Below are positions 23,475 to 32,514 of a stretch of 64,000 nt of DNA, piece after piece. The stretch comes from Cryptosporangium aurantiacum (GTDB taxonomy: Bacteria > Actinomycetota > Actinomycetes > Mycobacteriales > Cryptosporangiaceae), in the NCBI RefSeq assembly GCF_900143005.1, contig NZ_FRCS01000003.1, positions 186,001 through 250,000 of the forward strand, in the 5' to 3' direction. The notes beneath the pieces were generated by a model that ran no database searches, was not told the DNA's origin, and saw only the letters and a list, made by a program, of their open reading frames with translations. Position numbers and translations under genes: made by a program. How positions within the stretch are numbered: position 1 is the stretch's first letter; every line of letters begins with the position of its first letter.

Positions 23475-25204
23475 TCGGACTGCTGCGCGAGCACCTGCGT
23501 CCCTTTAGACGGACGCTCCTGCTGGTGATCGTTCTGCAACTGCTGCAGACGCTGGCCTCGCTGTACCTGCCGACGCTCAACGCCGACATCATCGACCGTG
23601 GCGTGGTCCGCGGCGACACCGGCTACATCCTGCGCGTCGGCGGGCTCATGGTCGGCGTCAGCGTCGTCGCGCTGCTCGGCCAGGCGGTAGCCGTGTACTT
23701 CGCCGCTCGCGTCGCGATGGGCCTCGGCCGCGATCTGCGCGCCGCGCTGTACCACCGCGTCCAATCGTTCTCCGCCCGCGACGTCGGTGCATTCGGCACA
23801 CCGTCGCTGATCACGCGGGTGACCAACGACGTCCAGCAGGTACAGATGCTGGTCACCTCGGCGCTGACGCTGTCGGTCATCGCACCGGTCGTGTGTCTCG
23901 GCAGCTTCGCGCTCGCCCTGCACCAGGACGTGCCGCTCTCCGGAGTGCTGCTGATCGCGCTACTGCTGCTGATCGTCGTCATCGCCGTGGTGGTCCTGCG
24001 CGCCCGGCCGTATTTCCGGCTGATGCAGGAGCGCCTCGACGGGATCAACCACGTGCTCCGGGAGCAGATCACCGGCGTCCGGGTGATCCGGGCGTTCGTT
24101 CGCGAGGAGTTCGAACAGGCTCGCTTCGATCGGGCGAACGACGAGCTGTACGGCGTGTCGCTGCGCGCCGGACAGGTGATGGCGGCGCTGTTCCCGGTCG
24201 TGCTGCTCGCCGTGAACGTCTCCAGCGTCGCGGTGCTCTGGTTCGGCGGGCACCGGATCGACGGCGGTGATCTGCAGGTCGGCGAACTCACCGCGTTCCT
24301 CAGCTACCTGTTGCAGACGCTGATGTCGGTGCTGCTGGCCACGTTCATGTTCATGATGCTGCCCCGGGCGGAGATCAGCGCCGAGCGTGTGCAGGAGGTG
24401 CTCCGTACCTCGCCGGAGATCGTGCCGCCCGACGAGCCGGTGAAACTGCCCGCACGGCAGGGGCGCGTGGAGTTCCGCGGCGTCACGTTGTTACTGCCCG
24501 GCGCCGAGGAACCCGTGCTCCGAGACGTCGACCTGGTCGGTGAGCCCGGTCGGGTGACCGCGATCGTGGGAAGCACCGGGAGCGGGAAGACCACGCTGCT
24601 CCACCTGATCCCCCGGCTGATGGACGTCACGGCGGGCCAGGTGACGATCGACGGAGCAGACGTCCGCGAGCTGGACCGCGCCGCGCTGTCGACGCTGATC
24701 GGGCTCGTGCCGCAGAAGCCCTACCTGTTCAGCGGCACGATCGCCTCGAACCTCCGCTACGGCGATCCGGACGCCACCGACGACGAGCTCTGGCGCGCGC
24801 TGGAGATCGCGCAGGCCACCGACTTCGTCCGGCGGCTGCCCGACGGTCTCGACGCCCCGATCAGCCAGGGCGGCAGGAACCTGTCCGGCGGACAGCGTCA
24901 GCGCCTCGCGATCGCCAGGGCCCTCGTCCACCGGCCACGGATCTACCTGTTCGACGACTCGTTCTCGGCTCTCGACTACGCCACCGACGCCGCTCTACGT
25001 GCCGCGCTCCTCCGCCAGACCGCCGACGCGACCGTCCTCGTCGTCGCCCAGCGGATCAGCACGATCCGGAACGCCGACCGCATCGTCGTCCTCGACCAGG
25101 GCCGCGTCGTCGGCACCGGAACCCACGACGAGCTCCTCGAGACGAACGCCACCTATCAGGAGATCGTCGCGTCCCAGCGCTCCGGCGAGGAGGCGGCCGC
25201 GTGA
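23468..25204 (+). CDS. ABC exporter half-transporter, degenerate ATP site subunit
   Basis: Type IV ABC half-exporter, 578 residues: six membrane helices over about residues 10-300, then a nucleotide-binding domain with Walker A GSTGSGKTTL (about 369-378), canonical signature LSGGQRQRL, and Walker B YLFDDSFSALD, in which the usual catalytic glutamate is aspartate. With its partner this predicts an asymmetric heterodimer of the TM287/288, TmrAB or LmrCD kind. This subunit contributes the good signature but a poor catalytic base. ATG 23468 overlaps the TetR stop, and the gene ends 4 bases into the partner gene. Likely role: drug or metabolite efflux controlled by the adjacent TetR. Confidence 0.92.
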   Translation: MLIGLLREHLRPFRRTLLLVIVLQLLQTLASLYLPTLNADIIDRGVVRGDTGYILRVGGLMVGVSVVALLGQAVAVYFAARVAMGLGRDLRAALYHRVQSFSARDVGAFGTPSLITRVTNDVQQVQMLVTSALTLSVIAPVVCLGSFALALHQDVPLSGVLLIALLLLIVVIAVVVLRARPYFRLMQERLDGINHVLREQITGVRVIRAFVREEFEQARFDRANDELYGVSLRAGQVMAALFPVVLLAVNVSSVAVLWFGGHRIDGGDLQVGELTAFLSYLLQTLMSVLLATFMFMMLPRAEISAERVQEVLRTSPEIVPPDEPVKLPARQGRVEFRGVTLLLPGAEEPVLRDVDLVGEPGRVTAIVGSTGSGKTTLLHLIPRLMDVTAGQVTIDGADVRELDRAALSTLIGLVPQKPYLFSGTIASNLRYGDPDATDDELWRALEIAQATDFVRRLPDGLDAPISQGGRNLSGGQRQRLAIARALVHRPRIYLFDDSFSALDYATDAALRAALLRQTADATVLVVAQRISTIRNADRIVVLDQGRVVGTGTHDELLETNATYQEIVASQRSGEEAAA

Positions 25205-27018
25205 GCGCGAAGTCACCCGCCGCGGTGCGCGGCCCCGGCGAGCGCGCGGGCGATCCGCGCAGCTCCAGCCTGCGACTGCTGGCCGCGCTGCGCCCCGAGC
25301 GCGGCCTGGTCACCGTCTCCGTGATCCTGGCGGTGGTGAGCGTCGTACTGTCGGTCGCCGGGCCGAAACTCCTGGGCGACGCCACCGACCTGATCTTCGC
25401 CGGCGTGATCGACCGGGCCCGCGGCATCGACTTCGGCGACGTCGGGCGGCTGCTCCTGTCCGTACTCGTGATCTACCTGGTCGCGGCGTTGCTCGCCTAC
25501 CTCCAAGGCCGGATGACGACGACGATCGTGCAGCGCGTCGTCCGCCGGCTGCGGGCCGACGTCCAGGCGAAGCTGGCCCGGTTGCCGCTGAGCTACTTCG
25601 ACCGGCAGTCGCGCGGCGAGATTCTGTCCCGAGTCACCAACGACATGGACAACCTGGCGCAGGCCCTGCAGCAGACGCTCAGCCAGCTGGTGATCTCCGC
25701 GCTGACCATCGTCGGTGTTCTGGGCATGATGTTCTGGATTTCTCCGCTGCTGGCGTTGGTCGCCCTGGTGACGATTCCGCTCTCCGGTTTCGTCGCGGGC
25801 CGGATCGGACGCCGCGCGCGGCCCCAGTTCGCCGCGCAGTGGGCGTCGACAGGTCGTCTGAACGGGCACGTCGAGGAGGCCTTCACCGGGCACACGCTCG
25901 TCACCGCGTTCGGCCGCCAGGACGAGATGGCCGCGGATTTCGACGCGCACAACGACGCGCTCTACCGAGCGGCCCGCCGTGCCCAGTTCCTCAGCAGCCT
26001 GACCCAGCCGGCGATGCTGTTCCTGAGCAACCTCAACTACGTGCTGATCGCGGTGGTGGGAGCGCTGCGGGTCGCGTCCGGAGCGCTGACGCTCGGCGAG
26101 GTGCAGGCGTTCATCCAGTACTCCCGGCAGTTCAGTCAGCCGATCGCGCAGGTGGCGAGCATGGCCAACGTGCTGCAGTCCGGCGTCGCGTCCGCGGAGC
26201 GGGTCTTCGCATTGCTCGACGCCGACGAGCAGGACCCCGACCCGGCCGCTCCGGCTTCGCCGGAGAAGCTCCGTGGGCGGGTGGAGTTCGACCACGTCTC
26301 GTTCCGCTACGCCCCCGACAAGCCCCTCATCGGCGATCTCTCGCTGACCGTCGAGCCCGGGCAGACCGTCGCGATCGTCGGCCCCACCGGCGCCGGAAAG
26401 ACCACGCTGGTCAACCTCCTTCTCCGGTTCTACGAGGTCACCGGCGGGCGCATCACGCTCGACGGCGTCGACATCGCGACGATGTCGCGCGCCGACCTCC
26501 GGGCCGCCACCGGCATGGTGCTGCAGGACGCCTGGCTCTTCGGCGGAACCATCGCCGACAACATCGCCTACGGTGCCCGCCGGGACGTCACCCAGGCGGA
26601 CATCGTCGCGGCGGCGGAAGCCACCCACGTCGACCACTTCGTCCGCACCCTGCCCGACGGCTACGACACCGTCCTGGACGACGAGGGCTCGGGCGTCTCC
26701 GCCGGCGAGCGGCAGCTCATCACGATCGCCCGCGCGTTCCTCGCCGAACCGGCGATCCTGATCCTGGACGAGGCCACCAGCTCCGTCGACACTCGCACCG
26801 AACTGCTCATCCAGCAGGCGATGAATTCCCTGCGCCAGGGACGAACCAGCTTCGTCATCGCCCACCGCCTCTCCACGATCCGCGACGCCGACCTCATCCT
26901 CGTTCTGGAGGACGGCCACATCGTCGAACAGGGCGCGCACACCGAACTACTCGCGGCAGAGGGTGCTTACGCGCGGTTGTACGCCGCCCAGTTCGCCCAG
27001 GCCACCATCGAGCTGTAG
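25201..27018 (+). CDS. ABC exporter half-transporter, catalytic ATP site subunit
   Basis: Second half-exporter, 605 residues: a polar N-terminal 25 residues, six membrane helices (about 35-320) and a nucleotide-binding domain with Walker A GPTGAGKTTL, a non-standard signature SAGERQL in place of LSGGQ, and Walker B LILDEATSSVDT with the catalytic glutamate intact. The defects are complementary to the first subunit: one composite site (this Walker pair with the partner LSGGQ) is competent, the other (partner Asp plus SAGER) is degenerate. Its GTG overlaps the first gene (GTGA), as expected for stoichiometric subunits. GH43 follows after 15 bases. Confidence 0.92.
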   Translation: MSAKSPAAVRGPGERAGDPRSSSLRLLAALRPERGLVTVSVILAVVSVVLSVAGPKLLGDATDLIFAGVIDRARGIDFGDVGRLLLSVLVIYLVAALLAYLQGRMTTTIVQRVVRRLRADVQAKLARLPLSYFDRQSRGEILSRVTNDMDNLAQALQQTLSQLVISALTIVGVLGMMFWISPLLALVALVTIPLSGFVAGRIGRRARPQFAAQWASTGRLNGHVEEAFTGHTLVTAFGRQDEMAADFDAHNDALYRAARRAQFLSSLTQPAMLFLSNLNYVLIAVVGALRVASGALTLGEVQAFIQYSRQFSQPIAQVASMANVLQSGVASAERVFALLDADEQDPDPAAPASPEKLRGRVEFDHVSFRYAPDKPLIGDLSLTVEPGQTVAIVGPTGAGKTTLVNLLLRFYEVTGGRITLDGVDIATMSRADLRAATGMVLQDAWLFGGTIADNIAYGARRDVTQADIVAAAEATHVDHFVRTLPDGYDTVLDDEGSGVSAGERQLITIARAFLAEPAILILDEATSSVDTRTELLIQQAMNSLRQGRTSFVIAHRLSTIRDADLILVLEDGHIVEQGAHTELLAAEGAYARLYAAQFAQATIEL

Positions 27019-27033
27019 AGCTGCAGGAGAACC

Positions 27034-28491
27034 ATGCGTCCGATCATTCCCGGCTTCTTTCCCGACCCGAGCGTGTGCCGGGCCGGCGACACCTACTGGC
27101 TGGCATGCTCCACATTCGAGTACGCACCCGGTGTTCCGCTCTTCCGCTCGACGGATCTCCGGTCGTGGGACCAGGTCGGCAACGTCCTGGCCCACCCGTC
27201 CCAGCTCGACGTCTCCCGGGCCACACCGTCCGGCGGAGTCCTCGCGCCGACGCTGCGCCACCACGACGGTCGCTTCTGGATGATCACCACGAACTTCACC
27301 GACGGCGGCGGCCAGGTCCTCACCTGGGCCGACGACCCGGCCGGCGAATGGGCGGACCCGATCCGGCTGCCCGGCGTCATCGGATTCGATCCCGACCTGA
27401 CCTGGGACGACGACGGCACGTGCTACCTCACCTACTCCGGCTACGGAGCGGGAGGCCACCTCGGAATCGTCCAGCAGCTGTTCGACCTCGAGAAGGGCGT
27501 CGTGCTCGGTGAGCAACGACGTCTGTGGAACGGCACCGGCGGCAAGTCCCCCGAAGGCCCGCACCTCTACCGGATCGGCGAGTACTGGTACCTGCTGATC
27601 GCCGAGGGCGGCACCGAGCGCGGGCACGCGGCGACGATCGCCCGCGCGACCTCCCCGGCTGGGCCCTTCGAGCCCTGCCCCGATAACCCGATCCTCACCG
27701 CACGGGGCACCGACGCGCCCGTCCAGAGCACCGGGCACGCCGACCTCGTGCAGCGCGCGGACGGCACCTGGGCGATCGTGTACCACGGTGTCCGACCCAG
27801 GGGCGGCACCCCGCAGTGGCACGTACTCGGACGCGAGACGTTCGCTGCCGAGGTCGAGTGGGTGGACGGCTGGCCGCGGATCGGGGCTCCGATCGAGCCG
27901 GACGAGGCCTCCGTAGCAGCGAGCGACGAACTCGCGGGCGACATCCTGCCCGCCTCGTGGGTGGCACCGTTCGGGTTCCCCGAGTCGGTCTTCACCCGGA
28001 CGCCGGAGGGATGGCGCCTGCGCGCCCAGGGACCCGTGCTGGTCGGTCGGCGTCAGCAGCATCTCTCCGCGACAGCACGGGTGGTCGTCGACCCGACCGG
28101 CGGCGTCGGCGGCGCCTCGATCTGGATCGACCCGCGTCACCGACTAGACCTCGAAGTGACCGACGGCCGGGTGCGGGCGATCGCTCATGTCGGCGAGCTC
28201 ACCACCGTGTTGGGTGAGGCACCGCTCACCGATCCGGGCCGGGCGACGCTCGAGCTACGGGCCGTACCGAATGACGTCGCCACCTACCTCCCGGGTGGAG
28301 CCGCGCCCGACCACGTGGCCGCAGGCGTCGTCGACGGCGAGGAGTTCACGGAGCTGGGCCGCCTGGATGGCCGCTACCTGTCCACGGAGGTCGCCGGCGG
28401 ATTCACCGGTCGGCTGTTCGGCTGCTGGGCCGAGCAGGGCAGCATCCTCGTCCGTTCGTTCACCTACTGCGGCACCGTGGCCCGGCAGTGA
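27034..28491 (+). CDS. GH43 family glycoside hydrolase (beta-xylosidase / arabinofuranosidase type)
   Basis: Five-bladed propeller glycosidase of family 43, 485 residues, cytoplasmic. Catalytic base Asp11 in GFFPDPSV at the N-terminus, pKa-modulating Asp near 119-121 in GFDPDLTW, and general acid Glu174 in SPEGPHLY. A C-terminal beta-sandwich of about 170 residues (from about 310) is typical of subfamily 11-like beta-xylosidases that cleave small oligosaccharides. ATG follows a GCAGGAG box by 5 bases. It is the last gene of the SDR-TetR-ABC exporter operon, an odd partner for an exporter. It could trim pentose from a glycoside before or after transport. A strong hairpin follows the stop. Confidence 0.9.
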   Translation: MRPIIPGFFPDPSVCRAGDTYWLACSTFEYAPGVPLFRSTDLRSWDQVGNVLAHPSQLDVSRATPSGGVLAPTLRHHDGRFWMITTNFTDGGGQVLTWADDPAGEWADPIRLPGVIGFDPDLTWDDDGTCYLTYSGYGAGGHLGIVQQLFDLEKGVVLGEQRRLWNGTGGKSPEGPHLYRIGEYWYLLIAEGGTERGHAATIARATSPAGPFEPCPDNPILTARGTDAPVQSTGHADLVQRADGTWAIVYHGVRPRGGTPQWHVLGRETFAAEVEWVDGWPRIGAPIEPDEASVAASDELAGDILPASWVAPFGFPESVFTRTPEGWRLRAQGPVLVGRRQQHLSATARVVVDPTGGVGGASIWIDPRHRLDLEVTDGRVRAIAHVGELTTVLGEAPLTDPGRATLELRAVPNDVATYLPGGAAPDHVAAGVVDGEEFTELGRLDGRYLSTEVAGGFTGRLFGCWAEQGSILVRSFTYCGTVARQ

Positions 28492-28496
28492 GCAAC

Positions 28497-28540
28497 GCGG
28501 GTGCCGGGACCGGCTCCCCACGAGACGTCCCGGCACCCGC
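28497..28540. terminator. Bidirectional hairpin between GH43 and aldehyde dehydrogenase genes
   Basis: Perfect 14-bp inverted repeat GCGGGTGCCGGGAC / GTCCCGGCACCCGC with a 16-base loop, 5 bases after the GH43 stop. It stands between two convergent genes and could stop transcription from both sides. Confidence 0.65.
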
Positions 28541-28581
28541 CTGCCCGACCGCGTGATCGCGGTGGTCAAGGGGGTTTCGCG

Positions 28582-30018
28582 TCAGCCCATCCCGATGCGG
28601 ACGTTCTTGATCCGCAGGAACTCGTGCAGGCCTTCGACGCCGCCCGCGCGGCCGGTGCCGCTCTGCTTGTATCCGCCGTACGGGCCCTGGGGCTGGATGT
28701 CGCTGAACGTGTTGACCCACACCGAGCCGGACTCCAGGCGGCGGGCCACCCGGTGGGCCCGGGTCAGGTCGTTGGTCTGGATGAACGCGTTCAGCCCGTA
28801 GGTGGTGTCGTTGGCGATCCGCACCGCGTCGTCCTCATCCGTGGCGCGCAGCACCGAAACCACGGGTCCGAAGGTCTCGATCGCCGCCAGCGGCGAGGCG
28901 TTGTCGACGTCGGCGAACACCGTCGGCTCGATGAAATAGCCGTCGGCCAGGTCGCCGCCGAGCCGGCTGCCGCCGGTCACGAGGCGGCCCATCTTGCGGT
29001 CGACCGCCTCGTCGATGACCCCGAGGATGCGGTCGGCCGCGCCCTGCGTGACGACCGGCCCGAACATGACCTGGGGGTCGAACGGGTCGCCGATCGGCGC
29101 GCTCTGCACGACCGCGACGAACTTCTCCAGGAAGGCGTCGTAGACCTCATGGTGGACGATGATCCGGCTGGCGCAGGCGCAACTCTGACCGGCCTGTCCG
29201 AGCGGACCCTGGAACGCGGCGAGCATCGCCGCACCGTCGAGGTTCGCGTCGTCGAACACGAGCAGCGCGTTCTTGCCGCCGAGCTCGGTGACCACCGGGG
29301 TGAGATTGTCGGTCGCCGCCCGGAGAATCGTCCGCGCGGTGCCGCCCCCGCCGGTGAAGTGGATCTTCCCGATCCCGGGGTGCCGCACCAGCGCGTCGCC
29401 GCCCTCGGCCCCGGCCGTCACGACGTTCACCAGCCCGGCCGGCAGGCCGACCTCCAGGCAGAGCTCGCCGAACCGCAGGGCGGCCAGCGGCGCGAGCTCC
29501 GACGGCTTGAGCACGACCGCGTTGCCGGCCGCCAGCGCGGGAGCGACCGCGAGGCCGACCGGAACCAGCGCACCGTTCCACGGTGCGATCACTCCGATCA
29601 CGCCGTAGGGCTCACGCTCGACGAGGTTGACGTCGAACCCGCCACTGACCGGAGTGCTCAACCCGTGCGCCTTGTCGGCGTAACCGGCGTAGTACCGCAG
29701 GAACCGCTCGGTGAGCACGCTGTTGCCCGCCATCGAGATCGGCACCGCGTAGTCGTGGGTGTTCAGCTCGGAGAGCTCGGCCTGATGGTCGCGGACGGCG
29801 TCGGCCAGGTCGAGCAACACGTCACGGCGGCGGTCGACCGGGAACGAGACCCACTCGCGTTGCGCCTCGGCCGCGGACCGCACGGCGGCGTCCATCTCCG
29901 CCGCGCCGGCGATCGTGATCGTGGCGTTGGGACGGCCGGTGCCGGCGAACAGGTGCTCGTAGGTTCCGCCGGACGACGTGGTGACCTTGTCGCCGCCGAT
30001 CAACAGGGCGCCGTTCAT
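28582..30018 (-). CDS. NAD(P)-dependent aldehyde dehydrogenase
   Basis: Aldehyde dehydrogenase of 478 residues. Catalytic cysteine in GQSCACASR (Cys280), glutamate in VTELGGKN (Glu245), nucleotide site IAPWNGALVP and FTGGGGTAR, and the C-terminal ETFGPVVSV motif are all present. The start is ATG 30018, which overlaps the stop of the carboxymuconolactone decarboxylase-like gene as ATGA. The upstream extension in the same frame belongs to antisense sequence. It oxidises an unknown aldehyde to acid. Together with the mycofactocin-type SDR just upstream it could complete alcohol to acid oxidation of a terpenoid or aglycone; that is inference from gene order. Confidence 0.93.
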   Translation of the reverse strand: MNGALLIGGDKVTTSSGGTYEHLFAGTGRPNATITIAGAAEMDAAVRSAAEAQREWVSFPVDRRRDVLLDLADAVRDHQAELSELNTHDYAVPISMAGNSVLTERFLRYYAGYADKAHGLSTPVSGGFDVNLVEREPYGVIGVIAPWNGALVPVGLAVAPALAAGNAVVLKPSELAPLAALRFGELCLEVGLPAGLVNVVTAGAEGGDALVRHPGIGKIHFTGGGGTARTILRAATDNLTPVVTELGGKNALLVFDDANLDGAAMLAAFQGPLGQAGQSCACASRIIVHHEVYDAFLEKFVAVVQSAPIGDPFDPQVMFGPVVTQGAADRILGVIDEAVDRKMGRLVTGGSRLGGDLADGYFIEPTVFADVDNASPLAAIETFGPVVSVLRATDEDDAVRIANDTTYGLNAFIQTNDLTRAHRVARRLESGSVWVNTFSDIQPQGPYGGYKQSGTGRAGGVEGLHEFLRIKNVRIGMG

Positions 30019-30818
30019 GCCGCTTCCCTCTCCGCTCGGACGCGGGCCTGCTGGGCGGCGATCACGCCGTTGAGATGCGACGCTTTCGGCCAGCCGCTGT
30101 AGACGGCGAAGTGCAGCGCCAGCTCGTCCATCTCGTCGAACGACACATCGCCGCTCTTGAGCGCCGCGTAGACGTGCGAGTCGATCGGGATCGGCGCGTC
30201 CTGGAACGCCACGCAGGCCACCGTGATCAGCCGTCGCGCCTTCATGTCCAGACCCGGCCGCACCCACATCTCACCGAAGACGAAGTTCAGAATCCCCGCG
30301 CCCTGATACGGGTTGTCCCGCGCCGGGGCGAACGGCAGGCAGTTGATCTCGGCGAAGTGGCGTTCCCCGCCCTGCAGACGCTCCTCCGGGTCGCTGGCCG
30401 TGGTCAGCGGCAACAGCGGTTCGGGCGGCGGGGCCTCGGTTCCCCGCTCCGCGTGGATGCGCGCCCACTGGGCGTCCACCACGCCGTTGAGGCGTGACGC
30501 TTTGGGCCAGCCCGCGTAGACGGCGAAGTGCAGCACGGCCTCCCGCATCTCGACGATGCTCACGTCACCGCTGTTGAGCGCCGCGTAGACGTGATCGTCC
30601 AGGGGCTGTGGCGCGTCGGCGTCGGCCACGCACGCGAGCGTCACGAACCGGCGGTCGCGTCGGCTGAGCCCCGGCCGTGACCAGACCTCGGCGAAGACGA
30701 AGTCCAGCAGACCGGTCGTCGCCGGGCTCGTGTCGTCCGGTGGGTCGAACGTCATGATGTCGGAGAATCCGCGCCGACCTTGCTCTCTGCGCGCGGTATC
30801 GACGGTGTCCACGACCAT
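30015..30818 (-). CDS. Tandem carboxymuconolactone decarboxylase-family protein
   Basis: A 267-residue protein with two carboxymuconolactone decarboxylase (CMD) domains, about 20-130 and 155-262. Each shows FxFxExWxRPGLxxxxRRxxTxACVAxxDAPxPxDxH, then VYAALxSGDVSxxEMxExxLHFAVYxGWPKAS. Each domain has the single cysteine of ACVA and lacks the CxxC of AhpD peroxidases, so a decarboxylase or lactonase-like role is more likely than antioxidant activity. ATG 30818 is chosen over an upstream start because the residues before it look non-coding; GGAAAGAG lies upstream. Its stop overlaps the aldehyde dehydrogenase start. It belongs to a catabolic set for a ring or terpenoid acid, but no substrate can be named. 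Confidence 0.85.
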   Translation of the reverse strand: MVVDTVDTARREQGRRGFSDIMTFDPPDDTSPATTGLLDFVFAEVWSRPGLSRRDRRFVTLACVADADAPQPLDDHVYAALNSGDVSIVEMREAVLHFAVYAGWPKASRLNGVVDAQWARIHAERGTEAPPPEPLLPLTTASDPEERLQGGERHFAEINCLPFAPARDNPYQGAGILNFVFGEMWVRPGLDMKARRLITVACVAFQDAPIPIDSHVYAALKSGDVSFDEMDELALHFAVYSGWPKASHLNGVIAAQQARVRAEREAA

Positions 30819-30907
30819 GGTTATGTCTCTTTCCTGAAATGTATTCGGCGCAGGCCGAACCACGGCGGCGCCATTCGCGATTCGCACCACCGGGTCTCGA
30901 AAAGAAT

Positions 30908-31738
30908 TCAGACCTTGTTGACGAAGCCGGCGTCGACCGGAAGCGTCACGCCGGTGATGTGCTTCGCGTCGTCGGAGGCGAGGAACGCGATCGCCGCGCT
31001 GATCTCCTCGGGCTCGAGCATGTCGACCGGCATCGGGTTCTGCAGGTGCGCACCGGCCTGCGGGTTCGCCTGCAGGAACGCGGTCATCTCCGGATTGACC
31101 GCCATCATCGTGCGCACCGCGGTCGGGTGCACCGTGTTGACCCGGATGTTGTACTCGGCCAGGCTGTTGGCCAGGCTACGCATCAACCCGACGACGCCAT
31201 GCTTCGCGGCGCCGTAACCGAGCCCACCGCCCTGCAGGCCGCCGAAGCCCACCAGGCCGGCCGAGGAGCTGGTGAGGATGATCGCCCCACCACGTCCACC
31301 CTGGATGAGGTGCGGCAACGCGGCCCGAACCGTGTGGAACGTCCCGGTCAGGTTGACGTCGACCACCGCGGTCCACTGCGCGAGTTCTTCCTCGATCGGA
31401 ATCATGCCGAACGAGGTCGGAGCGATTCCGGCGTTCGCGCTCACGATGTCCAGGTGCCCGAACTCGGCGACACCGGCATCGAGGGCCGCGCTCACCTGTG
31501 CGTAGTCCCGGACGTCCGCGACCGAAGCGATGATCCGGCGATCCTGCGCCTCGACCAGCTTCACCGTCTCGTCGAGCTCGTCCCTGGTGGCCATCGGGTA
31601 CCCGTTGGCGGGGATGTCCTCGCAGATGTCGATCCCGATGATGTCGGCGCCTTCGCTCGCCAACCGCACGGCATGGCTTCGGCCCTGCCCCCGCGCGACT
31701 CCGGTGATAAACGCAACCTTGCCATCGAGACGGCCCAT
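30908..31738 (-). CDS. Mycofactocin-coupled SDR family oxidoreductase
   Basis: A 276-residue short-chain dehydrogenase of the mycofactocin-dependent branch: N-terminal GRLDGKVAFITGVARGQGRS, an insertion around DICEDIPANGYPMATRDEL that is characteristic of this group, NAGIAPTS, catalytic Ser in TSSSAG, YGAAKHG (Tyr/Lys) and C-terminal TGVTLPVDAGFVNK. Enzymes of this group keep NAD bound and pass electrons to the peptide-derived cofactor mycofactocin rather than to free NAD. Good GGAGG box before ATG 31738. Divergent from a TetR gene across a region with a perfect palindrome. The mft biosynthesis genes are not in the window and must be elsewhere. Confidence 0.92.
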   Translation of the reverse strand: MGRLDGKVAFITGVARGQGRSHAVRLASEGADIIGIDICEDIPANGYPMATRDELDETVKLVEAQDRRIIASVADVRDYAQVSAALDAGVAEFGHLDIVSANAGIAPTSFGMIPIEEELAQWTAVVDVNLTGTFHTVRAALPHLIQGGRGGAIILTSSSAGLVGFGGLQGGGLGYGAAKHGVVGLMRSLANSLAEYNIRVNTVHPTAVRTMMAVNPEMTAFLQANPQAGAHLQNPMPVDMLEPEEISAAIAFLASDDAKHITGVTLPVDAGFVNKV

Positions 31739-31773
31739 TATTCCTCCATTGATGTCACCATCGACTTAGCCAC

Positions 31774-31788
31774 GGTAACGCGGTTACC
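31774..31788. promoter_or_regulatory. Palindromic operator between SDR and TetR genes
   Basis: GGTAAC-GCG-GTTACC is a perfect 6-bp inverted repeat with a 3-bp centre, in the 94-base divergent region between the mycofactocin SDR (start 31738) and TetR (start 31833). It is a likely TetR binding site controlling both genes. Confidence 0.65.
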
Positions 31789-31832
31789 AGGGCTTGTGAA
31801 GAGTTTTAGAAACATCAAAGTAAGGTGGTTCC

Positions 31833-32444
31833 GTGAGTAGTTCGCCGAGCGCTCCGGCCGACGACCCCGTGCTGGGCGTCGTCGTCGATCTGTTGATGTC
31901 CGACGGTTACGAGGCCGTGCAGCTCCGGGAGGTCGCGCGCCGGGGCCAGACGTCGTTGCGCACGATCTACCGGCGATTTCCCACGCGGGACGCGTTGATC
32001 GTCGCCGCACTCGAATGGTGGATGAAGGCACACCGCTACGCCGGGCTGAACGCAGAGGCGCTGCGGCCGGAGCCCGGCGACTCACTCCACGCCAGCCTCA
32101 TGCGCCTGTACCGAGCGCTCTTCGAACCGTGGGAGCGCCACCCCCGCATGCTCGAGGCTTACCACCGTGCTCGCATCGGGCCCGGGGGCGACCGCTTGAT
32201 CGCCCAGGGGATGGCTGCGGTGGTGCCGGTCGCCGAACCGCTCACCGCCCACACCGATCCGGACTTCCGGCGCGACCTGGGCAACCTGCTCGACAACCTC
32301 GTGTACGCGCTCATGGGGCGGTTCGCCGACGGCGAGATCGAAATCACCGAGTTCCTGCCGACGATCGACCGTGCGCTGTACTGGATGACGACCGGCTACG
32401 AGGCGTCGCTGAGCCGGGACGCCTCAGCCGACCAGGCTCGGTGA
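31833..32444 (+). CDS. TetR-family transcriptional regulator
   Basis: TetR regulator of 203 residues with helix-turn-helix AVQLREVARRGQTSLRTIYRRFPTRDAL at about 30-57 and a helical effector domain. GTG 31833 is preceded by AAGGTGG. It is divergent from a mycofactocin SDR, with a perfect palindrome between them, so it probably represses the SDR and the CMD/aldehyde dehydrogenase pair. The C-terminal domain has the DLGNLLDNLVYALMGRFADGEI pattern often seen in TetR regulators linked to mycofactocin dehydrogenases. Confidence 0.88.
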   Translation: MSSSPSAPADDPVLGVVVDLLMSDGYEAVQLREVARRGQTSLRTIYRRFPTRDALIVAALEWWMKAHRYAGLNAEALRPEPGDSLHASLMRLYRALFEPWERHPRMLEAYHRARIGPGGDRLIAQGMAAVVPVAEPLTAHTDPDFRRDLGNLLDNLVYALMGRFADGEIEITEFLPTIDRALYWMTTGYEASLSRDASADQAR

Positions 32445-32514
32445 CGGCACCGGCGGCTCCATCCCGGCAGCACGATAGATCGCGTCGCCCGGCGGTGGTG
32501 CGTGCCCGGAGCGC

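Noticed and set aside
30015-30818. AhpD-like peroxidase for the CMD protein
   Set aside because: Each domain has only one cysteine and lacks CxxC.
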